Assembly: GCA_037447605.1 (NCBI GenBank)
Contig: CM074804.1
Coordinates: 5,732,162-5,796,161, forward strand
Length of the DNA: 64,000 nt
Reading direction: 5' to 3'
DNA from: Zygnema circumcarinatum
Taxonomy: Eukaryota; Streptophyta; Zygnematophyceae; Zygnematales; Zygnemataceae
Made by a program: the position numbers and the translations under genes. Within the stretch, counting starts at the first letter, position 1; every line of letters starts with the position of its first letter. Below are positions 36,305 through 45,962 of this stretch, piece by piece. The notes below the pieces were generated by a model. It searched no databases. It was given only the letters and a program-made list of their open reading frames with translations, and was not told where the DNA came from.

Positions 36305-37085
36305 GGCCTATGCTCCGACGGATGGCAGAGCCTTGTACACTACAGGAGTGAGGAGCGACTCTGCGGGAGGAAGGACCCACTCCCCTCTCCTGCCCTCTCC
36401 CCTCCTCTCCCCCCTCTCCTCTCCACTCCTCCCCTCTTCTCCCTCTCCTCCCTCTCCTCCCTCTCCTCCCTCTCCCCCCCGCGGGCGGCCGTGTCTGCTC
36501 GTGGCGGGGAGCGGAAGGCGCTGCGGGCCGCACGCTGCGGATGGGGCCGCGCCACGCCGCTCCGTGTAACGCTGCCCAGTTGCATGGTGGACGGAGCAGC
36601 AGCCATGGAGCGGCGCCTTAACGACGGCCGGCCGACGACAGTAACCATGCTGTGCGCGCAGGGCCAGTTCCGTAACGCGTGGGGCTCCTCGGTGCCACCG
36701 TTCTGTGGGCAGTTTTACCGTACAGTACGGTGCCACGCCATAGAAAACGAGGTGGCCACTGCCATCACGCCATGCCATGCCATGCGGAATGAACATGGAC
36801 GAACGTGGACATGGAGGAATGAATGGAGGGAGGCGAGGCGAGGCGAGGCGAGGAACCAATGTGGATCGAAAGAAAAGGCTGAAGGGAGCCGAGTTGGAGA
36901 CCGTCCGTGTCTTTGTGGTGTTCTTCGGCCTAGAAGCAGCTCGGCTCGTACAGGGGCGGATCTGCATGTGCAAGTTGGATGGGCTTATTCCCCCCTTCAG
37001 GTTTAAAAAATCAACTTTTTATTTTATTTTATCTAACTACTCGATGTAGTTGTTCCTGGATCCTTGATCCACCACAGCGCTTACA
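36305..37085. promoter_or_regulatory. APS reductase upstream region
   Basis: Upstream of the minus-strand start at 36304. It contains a CCTCTC/CTCCCT pyrimidine tract (about 36380-36478), then GC-rich sequence and a double palindrome TACCGTACAGTACGGT at about 36717-36732. A CCATG run lies near 36770-36785 and an AGGCG run at 36832-36852. Promoter role is inferred from position. Confidence 0.45.
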
Positions 37086-37107
37086 GCCTTTCTTTCATTC
37101 TCAGGAA

Positions 37108-37295
37108 GGGATGTGGCATTGATCTCACGATGGCGATGCCATGATATGTACGTGGACAAAATTCATCATGGGGAACCACGAAGAGCTGGTCACCAAGGAC
37201 CCAAGCACAAAGGAAAAAGGCGAGGAGCGGAAAGCCACGCCTCGGCTCAACACCGCTTCAGGCCCTCCCTCGAAGCAGCCGCGACGGTCACCGAT
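37108..37295 (-). mobile_element. Solo retroelement tail, inverted
   Basis: The reverse complement follows the 39241-39465 tail: ATCGGTGACCGTCGCGGCTG, then TTTCCGCTCCT, TTCGTGGTTCCCCAT, GGCATCGCCATCGTGAG. It is the only copy of the tail in reverse orientation in this window. No coding capacity. Confidence 0.7.
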
Positions 37296-37546
37296 CGCTG
37301 TGCGGCACATCGCATGCCATCGCGCGGAGTGAACAACTACTGTAACTGTAACTGCACGAAGCGGTCGGCGAAGGAGGCTGTACGGCGCTGCAAAGCCGGA
37401 GCCGCCGTACAGGGAACAGGCGAGGGCGATGGAATACAGTACCACAGGTCGGACCATTGCGTCAACCATTGCAATGGTTGCGAACCATTGGATCGCGGGC
37501 CAGCCAACCATTGCCAATTGTTCCGAACCATTGGATGCAATGGTTG

Positions 37547-37712
37547 CACATCGGTGACTTTCGCGGCTGCCTCTTAAGTAGGCTGCGTTGTTGAGAGTAG
37601 GAGTAGCTTTCCGCTCCTAAGCTTTATTGTTTCGACCTAGGTCCTTTGCGACCATTTCCTCGTGGTTCCCATCTCCACGTACATTTGATGCAATCGTGAG
37701 ATCAATGCCACT
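37547..37712 (+). mobile_element. Solo retroelement tail
   Basis: Shares ACATCGGTGACTTTCGCGGC, TTTCCGCTCCTAAGCTT, GGTCCTTTGCGACC, CTCGTGGTTCCCAT and a terminal CAATCGTGAGATCAATG with the other copies. It is directly preceded and followed by AACCATTGG repeats. Confidence 0.7.
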
Positions 37713-38004
37713 TCCAGATTCCGAACCATTGGATGGCAATGGTAGCCAACCATTGCCGCCAAATCGAAACAACCATTGCCAATCGTTCGAGAGTTTTGTA
37801 ATTTATGTTTGATTTTCATATCAAACATTGTCGCGACTTTGTGATATACTATGGCTGGAGCACGTCTTTCCATACATAATTATATAGTCGTGAGTCCGAA
37901 TCCGGCTATCGGAGAAGAAAATTTTGCGTTTTTCTCTTTAATGGTTCCAACCACTTTAATGGTTCCAACCAATGGTTGCGAACCATTGAAAGTGTTGAAG
38001 CATT

Positions 38005-38135
38005 GGACCGTGTTGGTGGACTTCCGCCGCTCCCTCCTCGCGATATGCCTCACATCGGTGACCTTCGCGGCTGCTTCTAGGGGCTGCGTTGTTGTGCCTA
38101 GGCGTAGTTTTCCGCTTTTAGCTTCGTTCTATTGC
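38005..38135 (+). mobile_element. Partial retroelement tail
   Basis: Nearly identical to the start of the 39241 tail (CCGTGTTGGTGGACTTCCGC, CTCACATCGGTGACCTTCGC, GTTGTGCCTAGGCGTAG, AGCTTCGTTCTATTG), then passes without a break into the AACCATTGG repeat block instead of continuing into the tail end. Confidence 0.75.
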
Positions 38136-38197
38136 ACAGTTCGGACCAGTGGATCGGCAACCATTGGACAACCATTGGATGGCAATGGTTGGACGTC

Positions 38198-38280
38198 TAC
38201 TGGTTGGCAACCAGTCGAATGGTTGTTTCGATCTGGCGGTACTGGTTGGCAACCAGTCGAATGGTTATATCCATTAAATC
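38198..38280 (+). repeat. 42-bp tandem repeat (two copies)
   Basis: Unit begins TACTGGTTGGCAACCAGT (a hairpin with 7-bp arms), then CGAATGGTTGTTTCGATC. Two units, the second degenerating into the flanking AACCATTTG repeat. Same family as the array at 39746. Confidence 0.75.
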
Positions 38281-38364
38281 AAATGGTTGGCAACCATTTG
38301 ATCGCGATCCATTTTTCGCGAGTTACGAGAGGCCCCTGCACCGATTGCGTCCCTTTTTCCTTTT

Positions 38365-39465
38365 GTGCGCACATTTTATTCTCGTTCGAGCCCGCTCCTT
38401 TTTCCTCTTGGCGATGCATCTGGTGGAGTGGCGACCTTGGAGTCTGCGACCGGGACTCGCCAAGGCGACCCTTTAGGAGGTCCTTTGTTCGCTTTGGCGC
38501 ACATTCGTGCGCTTCGAGCTTCGGCACAGGCTTTTCCAGGCTGCCTTTTTCCATCAGTGGCCGACGATACTCATATCATTGGCCCTGCTGACCAGGTCGT
38601 TGCCGCGTTTACTGATTTTACTACTCGATTGGCCGCTATGCGTTTGACGGTAAATTTGTCGAAGTGTTTTGCTTGGTCTCCGGTTGGTATCCCTTCTACC
38701 CTTTCGCTCCCTTGTGGTATCCAGACTTGTGCTGATGGAATTGGTATTCGTGTTTTAGGCTGCCCTTTCGGCGTTGCATCTTATGTTGATCGTTTTGTTG
38801 ATGATGCTTTGGTTGAGGATACGTCTCAGGTCGATGAGCTTCCACATCTTTCAGATCCTCAGGTGGCTTTTTCTTTGCTTACTCGTTGTTTTGCGTTGCG
38901 TCCGTCATACCTTTTGCGAACTCTCCCTCCTAACCCTGCTTTCCTTGAGTCATTGCGATCTTTCGATGAGCGTTTGTTTTCTGTATGTCATCGCCTTTTG
39001 GGTCCTGGTATTTNNNNNNNNNNCGGCCGACGAGTTTGTTCCTATGGCTATTGAGATTTTTGGCTGCCTCGACACCTGTTTGGACACCTTCCTTTGCCAG
39101 TGCGCCCATCACTCCTTCGAGATGCACGGCCCCGGAAGCCCTCCTCCGGCGATCTTGGCTACCTTTTATCGACAACGTATTTCCGTCGCCCTTCAGCGTT
39201 GCCTCGCTTCTACGCTACTTCGGCGTGCTGCAGTTGTTGGTGACCGTGTTGGTGGACTTCCGCCGCTCCCTCCTCGCGACGTGCCTCACATCGGTGACCT
39301 TCGCGGCTGCTTCTAGGGCTGCGTTGTTGTGCCTAGGCGTAGTTTTCCGCTCCTAGCTTCGTTTTATTGTGTTTCGGTCCTTTCTGACCAGTCCTTCGTG
39401 GTTCCACATTTTGCCTTTATCCATGTAAATTTGATGGCCTCGCCATCGCGAGTTCAATGAAAGTT
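38365..39465 (+). mobile_element. Reverse-transcriptase (non-LTR-like) element, 5'-truncated, with gap
   Basis: An open frame (38365-39013) carries RT palm motifs: TGTRQGDPLGGPLFALAH (motif B-like) and FPSVADDTHIIGP (catalytic A-D-D, motif C), then LTVNLSKCFAWSP (motif D region). This is the pattern of LINE-type or group-II-like RTs of plants; fingers and endonuclease are missing upstream. A 10-N gap of unknown true size (39014-39023) interrupts it. After the gap the frame continues as IDNVFPSPF or, in another frame, LRRAAVVGDRVGGLPPLPP, ending at about 39316, followed by a non-coding tail to about 39465. Several solo tails of the same element lie nearby. It appears inactive. Confidence 0.75.
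39014..39023. other. Assembly gap (10 N)
   Basis: Ten unknown bases inside the reverse-transcriptase element. A round number of N usually means a gap of unknown length in repetitive sequence. Confidence 0.99.
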
Positions 39466-39745
39466 TGCGCCGAGGCGTTGGCAACCATTAAATCACTAGT
39501 TGTAGCGAACTGAACGCTACAGCTACCAAAATGCCGTAGGCGTTTCGGAGAAAACTATTACGGTTCGGCCGTACAGAATCCCCGTACAATCATACGACTC
39601 GGCTGTACGAATCCGTACGCATCTGTACGCATCAGGCTTGTTACACTAGTTGTCAACGGTTGGCAACCCACCAAAAAACACATATGACCCATTTTTGCAA
39701 TTTTTTTTTTAATTTCAGAAATTCAATGGTTGCCAACCATTGGAT

Positions 39746-39902
39746 CACTGGTTCCGAACCAGTCGAATGGTTGTTTCAGTCCTGCGCCACTGGTTCGCAA
39801 CCAGTCGAATGGTTGTTTCGATCCGGCGGCACTGGTTGGCAACCAGTCGAATGGTTGTTTCGGTCCGCAACCACTGGTTGCCAACCAGTCGACTGGTTTG
39901 TC
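39746..39902 (+). repeat. 42-bp tandem repeat array with palindromic core
   Basis: Units at 39746-39787, 39788-39829, 39830-39871 and a partial one to 39902. Each unit starts CACTGGTT-nn(n)-AACCAGT (7-bp inverted arms), then CGAATGGTTGTTTC and a variable 12-base end. Being a multiple of three, it keeps an open frame that would encode TGWQPVEWLFRSGG-like repeats, but no start or gene context supports translation. Confidence 0.85.
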
Positions 39903-39914
39903 TAATGGTCCGAT

Positions 39915-40020
39915 CTGTGTTCTATTGTGCTTAGGTCCTCTGCGAACAGTCACTCGTGGTTCCCAATCTTGCTTTGGTCCATTGATGGCTTCGCCATCGT
40001 GAGTGCAATGAAATTTCCTC
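39915..40020 (+). mobile_element. Solo retroelement tail end
   Basis: TTCTATTGTGCTTAGGTCCT, CACTCGTGGTTCCCAATC and TTGATGGCTTCGCCATCGTG match the end of the 39241 tail. It follows the 42-bp array and precedes another AACCATTGG block. Confidence 0.7.
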
Positions 40021-40170
40021 TAACGTATTGGATCGTCCGACCATTGCCAAGCAATGGTTGTCCAATGGTTGCCGACGCAATGGTCCTACCTGGGGAGTAC
40101 TTGTCCATGGATGGCGGGGAGAGTGGCGGGAGGAGAGAGGACGACGGCGGGGAGGAAAGCTTCTAACGAG

Positions 40171-41128
40171 CACGAGGACGAAGAGATGAACGACCTGGAG
40201 GAAAACCAGGAGGAGGAGGACGAGGGAGACGACGACCTGGAGGGTGAGGAGGAGTTGGAGGCAGGGGAGGACGACGTGGAGGGTGAGGAGCAACAGGAAC
40301 AGGAGGAGGAGGAGGAGGAGGAGGAGGACGTGGAGGGTGAGGAGGAGGAGGAGGTGGAGGAGGAGGAGGAGGAGGAGGAGGAGGAGGAGGAGGAGGAGGA
40401 GGACGAGGAGGAGGAGGACGAGGAGGAGGAGGAGGAGGAGGAGGAGGAGGAGGAGGAGGAGGAGGACGTGGAGGGTGAGGAGGAGGAGGAGGTGGAGGAG
40501 GAGGAGGAGGAGGACGTGGAGGGTGAGGAGGAGGAGGAGGTGGAGGGGGAGGAGGCGGAGGACGTGGAGGGTGAGGAGGAGGAGGACGACGTGGAGGGTG
40601 AGGAGGAGGACGACGTGGAGGGTGAGGAGGAGGACGACGTGGAGGGTGAGGAGGAGGTGGAGGGGGAGGAGGAGGAGGACGTGGAGGGTGAGGAGGAGGA
40701 GGACGTGGAGGGTGAGGAGGAGGTGGACGTGGAGGATGGTAAGGAGGAGGTGGAGGAGGACGACGTAGAGGGTGAGGAGGAGGACGAGGAGGAGGACGTG
40801 GAGGATGGTAAGGAAGAGGCGGAGGAGGAGGCGGAGGAGGACGACGTAGAGGGTGAGGAGTTGGAAGAGGTGGAGGGTGAGGAGGAGGAGGTGGAGGGGG
40901 AGGAGGAGGAGGAGGAGGAGGAGGAGGAGGAGGAGGAGGAGGAGGAGGAGGAGGAGGAGGTGGTGGTGGAGGTGGAGGAGGAGCAGAAGGAGGAGGAGGA
41001 GGAGGAAGAGGAGGAGGAGGACGTGGAGGATGGTAAGGAGGAGGTAGAGGAGGACGGCGTAGAGAATGAGGAGGAGGAGGAGGAGGAGGAGGAGGAGGAG
41101 GAGGAGGAGGAGGAGGAAGACATCGATG
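40171..41128 (+). repeat. Polypurine GGA/GAC-rich tract, possibly coding an acidic protein
   Basis: Almost pure purine strand of GAGGAG triplets punctuated by GACGTGGAGGGTGAG. It stays open as one frame from ATG 40186 to a stop at 41289 (367 aa, mostly Glu/Asp) and ends in a non-repetitive stretch, DIDEEDQELREEG then VRLRRRW. It could be an acidic low-complexity protein or only an expanded minisatellite; no intron, conserved domain or promoter separates the options. Antisense frames are Leu- or Ser-rich artefacts. It lies immediately right of the retroelement island. Confidence 0.7.
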
Positions 41129-41289
41129 AGGAGGACCAAGAGCTGAGGGAGGAGGGGGAAGGTGGGCCGCTGATTGATGAAAGGCGGTTGGTGGACTACC
41201 CGAAGGTGCACCTCCTTATGACTTGCCAGGCCTTGATGAGAAATATCTTCACCAGCGAGCATGAAGTTCGGCTTCGTAGAAGGTGGTGA

Positions 41290-42098
41290 CAGTTTTGCCC
41301 TTGTCCATGACTTTATGGGCAATCAATTATAGAAGATGGAAGGAGGGAATCATGCCATTTTTGAAGGAAAGGAGCTGCATAGGGAATTTGTATAGTGATT
41401 AATATTAAATATAATATTAATAATAATATAATATTTATAATATTTATTATATTATATTATTATTATTTATATTTATTTGTATTATTATTTTTATTATTAT
41501 TATTGTGATATTCCCTCAGCAATGACACAATACTAAATTAAGCGAAATGCTAGCTACCAAAAGAGAAGTCTAACATCCAGTTCCTCCTTAGTGCCGTTGG
41601 GTCCACTGTCAAATGGTTTTGAGGATCTTCTGAAGTGAAGACTTTCCGTTGAATGGATGGCTTTCCGTTGTATGGATAGCTGAAAAGTACCAAAGATTGA
41701 TTGTGGAATAGAGGTCCAATGCATAAGAAAGACTATACAGCAACTTACAGCGTTCTCCTGTTCTCCAGAGCTTCAATTGCGAGCACACCTTCTTGTGTAG
41801 CTACAGTAGCGCATTAAGCCACTTAAAAATATGCTGAGTAGACCGCGCGGCAAGATTTTGGGTTCAAGTCACAATCGGCGCGGGTATGGTTTAGATGTTC
41901 TATTTTCTTGCACGCTTCTGTACCTAGATGTGGCATACCACAATCAATCTTAGAAGAAGCTGAAGGTTTATACTGCAAGCAGGAATCAAGGGCTGTTGCA
42001 TTGCTTGGGATGGAATGGCTTTGGTGTAGAACTTGGAGCAGTATCACTCCTTGCTTGGCCCATGGACCGCTCGGGGCCTGAGTTGTAAAGGCAATCAG
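41290..42098. other. Intergenic region with AT-rich tract
   Basis: 41397-41510 is over 90% A/T (ATTAATATTA, TTATATTATT, TTATTATTAT type words). The rest shows no supported gene, although an early exon of the gene at 42099 could lie here. Confidence 0.5.
41397..41510. repeat. AT-rich low-complexity tract
   Basis: Runs of ATT/TAT/AAT trinucleotides, with only one or two G/C residues in 100 bases. Could be a DNA-unwinding or matrix-attachment type sequence, or simple decay; the sequence cannot tell. Confidence 0.8.
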
Positions 42099-44530
42099 TT
42101 TTGGCTATCGTGCTGTTCATTCTGACAAACGTGCCTCATTCTGGAAGCCTACTGATTCACATAACCTTGTCATGGAATGTGTGGCTCGTGGCAATGCGAA
42201 TGGTGGGGCAGAATGGTGAGTGGTTGCTGGCCACTGAGACCATTGGCGCGGAAGGAGCCGTTGTTACTTCACGAAAACAAGTTGGTATTTCACAGCGTCC
42301 CTTTTTGAAAGTCATCCATTAGCTTCACGACTTTGGCTTGTTACTTACGTGGAGGTGGAGGCGCTTTTTCATGTACCAGTATATATGCCTTTTAGAATGT
42401 TACCATATTTGAATTCTCTCGAATTTGTTACTCATTCTTACAGATGCTGCGCTACCATTTCCCATCGTTAGCTTCTGTATTCAATACACATTGAATGCGG
42501 CACACTGATTGCAAGTCTAAGATTAGCCCGCGTTAATTAATGCATTATACAAGATGCGTTTTTGGATCCAGCATTGCTGTTGTTGTGGAATGATCTATAG
42601 CTGCCAGGCCTGGCCTGACCCGCCCAACTTCTGGAAATGAATTTTTTAGTTGACATTTTTTGCACAGGGAAGGCAAAGTGCAGGTATAAGCTTTACTTTG
42701 GGTGGCATCAAATGCAGCGAGTGCTTTACTTCATCTAAATGATGGTCTGCATGTAACACATGCTCGCACTCAGACAAGTCTGTTGGTGCATTGGTTGGTA
42801 TATTGCTTTATGACAGGCCAATCATGGAGGAAAGGATACTTCGTCGCGAGAGTAAGGTGGTTGCTTTAAACTTTTCCTTGTATTTAGGGTGAGTTGAATC
42901 AGCTGCTGTGAAATTTTGGTTGTGCGGTGTTGCGAGCAATCGGAGGTAATATATGTTTGAGGCTTGTTGGGTTCATGCATTTCTCATGATTTGAAAGACC
43001 TACTGCCATAGCTGTTTGTCGCAAAAGTCTTGAGCGAAGGTAGAGCACCTTATGGCCTGGTATTCTTTGAGAGGAGTTGGAATTTTTTTTAACAGTGGGA
43101 CGGCGAATTTTATTCGGTACGAGATAGCTCTGTTATTGTTTTGAAATGCTGATTACATGTGAAGCACTAGAAACCTTCGCAGATTTAATGTGTATGGTTC
43201 CCACGTATGATTCAAGATAGGACACCCTGAAGAATTAGGTCTATGCTTCGTTCGAACTCATGTTCACCCATTGAAAGGGTCGGAGCGCTTTTGTTTCACA
43301 AACAATCAGGTGATGCTTTTGGGCCTTGGCGGGACAGTTTTATCTGGAGCTCCTCAGGGCCGTCGAAGAATCTGCAAAAAGTTATTCGGTCCGCCCTTCT
43401 GCCAAGTTTGTATTAAGGACAACAGTCGATGAAGCTTTTGAGGCGGCTCTTGCAGTTAGTAGCCACGTGCAGCAGATGGTATTGGAGAGAATGCGTGAAG
43501 GGGGCCGTAAAGCTTCCGAAGTAGCTCCGAAGTTGGACGATTCCAGGAGCTTTCAGAAATGGAACGAAAAGGTGGGGGATCAGGTTGCTCTTGCAGCGTG
43601 GGCCTTGGTCGGCCGGCTACTTGCGGCAGACTTAAGTGAGTGCACAAATATCTCTTATCTTGATGCAGAGCACATTTGCTGCAAAGTGTTCCTTTAGGGA
43701 AACAGGAAAAGAGCAAAATGTTCCTGTCCTCTAGGCACTCTGGTTTACAAGGGTCAGTCTTAAGTGGAACCAGATTTCGAATGGTAATGGCAGTGCTTGA
43801 GAAAGTCTGTTGCTATATGGCAGAGTCAGGAACGAAGAAGCGGAGGCGTGACGACGAAACAGGCGAAGTAAACGACCTTGCGGATTTATGCGTGGATCTG
43901 CCTAATGTGTCGGTCAGGTGCGTAAAAGCATATGAGGCAATTGGTAAATGCTCAACGGAGCGTTCTAGATTGAAAATTTTAGAAGTTTATGATACTTCAA
44001 GAATGTAGTGTGCTGTCTTTAACAAGTGCTCTGAGGCTTGTTGTTTGAGAGAGTCAGGTGACCAGAATACAAGAGTGGGCATAGAGATTAAGAGGTAAGT
44101 AAAGTTTTTTGAAAGGTAATAGCTGGAACGCAGGAAGGGGACTTCCGGGTTATGAGAGACTAGCCTCTAAACCGAGCAACTTGTGATTCAGGGACTGCAT
44201 AGTTATGATCAATTGTTTTCATTGCATTGGTGTGGGACCTCTGGGCTGGCGGAGGGCGCAGAGTGACTGCAAACCTGAGACGGCGGATAACGACTCTTGC
44301 ATCTGTGGACTAGACACCGCGCGGCCATGTATTGGTGCCTCTCGCAGAAAGGTCGGGTCGGGTGTTTCTGCAGAGCGAAGTAGTTGTAAGAGGCGTCCCT
44401 CCCATGCAGTTTGCAGTCCACACCGGTTTGCAGAGATGCATTTGCCCGCCGCCATGCTGCCTTGCAGCTGTGGATTGCTCCGGTCCGGGCTGTGAGAATA
44501 GATGTGTCCCATGATGGGAGTTTTACAAGG
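42099..44530 (+). CDS. Unrecognised multi-exon gene (partial model)
   Basis: Exons supported by splice sites and phase: 42099-42215 (GYRAVHSDKRASFWKPTDSH then VMECVARGNANGGAEW), 42817-42851 (PIMEERILRRE), 43338-43635 (FYLELLRAVEESAKSY, FVLRTTVDEAFEAALAVSSH, VGDQVALAAWALVGRLLAAD), 43830-43917 (TKKRRRDDETGEVNDLADLC), and a candidate from 44410 (LQSTPVCRDAFARRHAALQL). The second joins the first and the fourth joins the third in phase; one linking exon between 42852 and 43337 is missing. The third exon looks helical, the fourth has a basic stretch resembling a nuclear localisation signal. I do not recognise the family. The start and end are unknown. Confidence 0.45.
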
Positions 44531-45475
44531 GCCTATATATGGTCATGAGGGCATTCCTCTCCGTGCCTTTCAAATGGGAAAAGAGTATGAAAGTATCGGC
44601 TTGCTTGGGGCTTGGGACGTTGGAAGTAATTGTGAAGCTGGATGGTTTTTTCACTCGATATTTTTGTTTACTTTCAAATGAGCTGTTCTCGGACGTATGA
44701 CTCGGCCTGTGGTGATGGCATGATTCATAAACTGAACCAATTCATAACACTGTTTGGTTGTCGACTGCCAAAAGCTTGGCTAGTTGAGCTTTACTTTATT
44801 CCAGCAGTAACAAAACTTTTGATACTTCTTCAGATAACTAGTAGAACTTCGGCAATGGAAACAGTGAGGGGCTAAAAACACCATGTGTTCTATGTGGTTC
44901 AGACGCCAAATTCGCAAAAGTTTTGCACAGCAGTCAGAAAAAAGCATTCTAAACTCATGGTATGGTGAAGCAAACCACCAGTGGTGTGCTTACCTAAATC
45001 TTACTGAAGGAATTGCATTTAGCGAGAAAAGAAGTGGAAACAAATCACATTCCACAGATTTGTAACTCTAACTTGCCACTTCAATCATGTCGCATGCCGA
45101 GTCGCGGTGATATTTTTTCCTTTCCCAAGCTCGAATTTCTAAGTAGCAACAGGCGATAATGAGAAGAGAAGCCACTTGGCGGGCATAGAGGAAGGCAGTC
45201 GTAGTGACAAACATCCTAAACCACTTCCAGCTGGCAAGTTCAATGCCTCGTCTTACTTCCAATGATAGGAGCAAATTGATCAAATTAAGCTTAGAATCAA
45301 TATTGTCCACGACATGAAAAGATTGTGCACCCGTAGCTTCGCCAGTTAGAATTTGGATGACAAGCTAAAAATGCGCTTGACATAATCATCAGCACGAGCT
45401 CGTCTTGAGCCCTTAAAGACTGACCCAAAAAAAAATGAAAAAAAGCGAATACCACTGATAACATGTATACAGCGA
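44531..45475. other. Intergenic region, no gene recognised
   Basis: Short open frames without domain or splice support. May contain the 3' end of the gene to the left. The right end carries the 3' UTR of the small minus-strand gene. Confidence 0.4.
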
Positions 45476-45962
45476 TCATTTCCTGAAAAATGGACATGCG
45501 GCCTCTCCTACAACTCTACGATGACTATCACCTCTGGTATCCATCCCCCGGGGCATCATTGATGTGGTAGCTTTGTCCCATAACATAGTATTTTCCAGCG
45601 ACGGGAGGAAGCTCCTCAGTAACCTTCTCGGCGTTCTCTGCCGGCGCTTCTGAATCCGGAGCAGCAGCAGCTGCAACCTCTGCTCCTTCCGAAGGGAAGT
45701 GCTCTAAAGATCGAGGCACGTCTGCCCTGCGGTTGTCCCGCGTGTGGTAGGCGATGCGGTAGACATTGTCAGGCTCGGCCTGCGGGACGAGGACGCGCAA
45801 AGTTTGCGAGGCCGGCGCGATAGGACGGTAGGTTCCGGCTTGAGAGACGGACTCCAGAAAGTCAGAGGCGACGACTGGACCTGTGATCTTCCATGGCGGC
45901 TTGAAGAACTTGCCGACCTCCTTGGCGACGCGGGACAGCCCCGAGAGAGCGGAGGACGCCAT
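45476..45962 (-). CDS. Small unknown protein, possibly mit­ochondrial
   Basis: Two exons, 45962-45532 and 45482-45476; the second contributes only the end of an Arg codon, a Lys and the TGA stop, giving 145 aa. The N terminus MASSALSGLSRVAKEVGKFF is basic and amphipathic, like a mitochondrial presequence. The core reads PPWKITGPVVASDFLESV, TYRPIAPASQTLRVLVPQ and VYRIAYHTRDNRR, followed by an Ala/Glu-rich tail. The pattern WK-TGP ... YR ... P ... VY-I-Y-TRD-RR reminds me of small plant-conserved proteins linked to the respiratory chain, but I cannot name the family with confidence. The gene is divergent from the ABC1 kinase, with 582 bases between starts. Confidence 0.65.

Larger units (their letters stand above)
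37440..40090. repeat. AACCATTGG/CCAATGGTT palindromic repeat clusters (copy 2 island)
   Basis: Blocks at about 37440-37545, 37720-37790, 37945-38000, 38145-38305, 39650-39905 and 40030-40085 contain repeated AACCATTGGAT and GCAATGGTTGCC words in both orientations, often as imperfect hairpins such as CAATGGTTGCCAACCATTGG. Between them lie solo tails of the reverse-transcriptase element. The same words form the cluster at 25335-25500. Confidence 0.8.

Noticed and set aside
39746-39902. CRISPR-like array
   Set aside because: Tandem 42-bp units without unique spacers, in a eukaryotic intron-rich context; a minisatellite.
39931-41322. Long Leu-rich and Ser-rich minus-strand frames over the purine tract
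   Set aside because: They are the two antisense readings of GGA repeats; composition is dictated by the repeat.
44280-44514. Cys-rich stretch that looked like an AWS/pre-SET or PHD zinc motif
   Set aside because: Cysteines fall in different frames and the spacing fits no zinc domain; no SET signature follows. A third frame continues the neighbouring exon model better.
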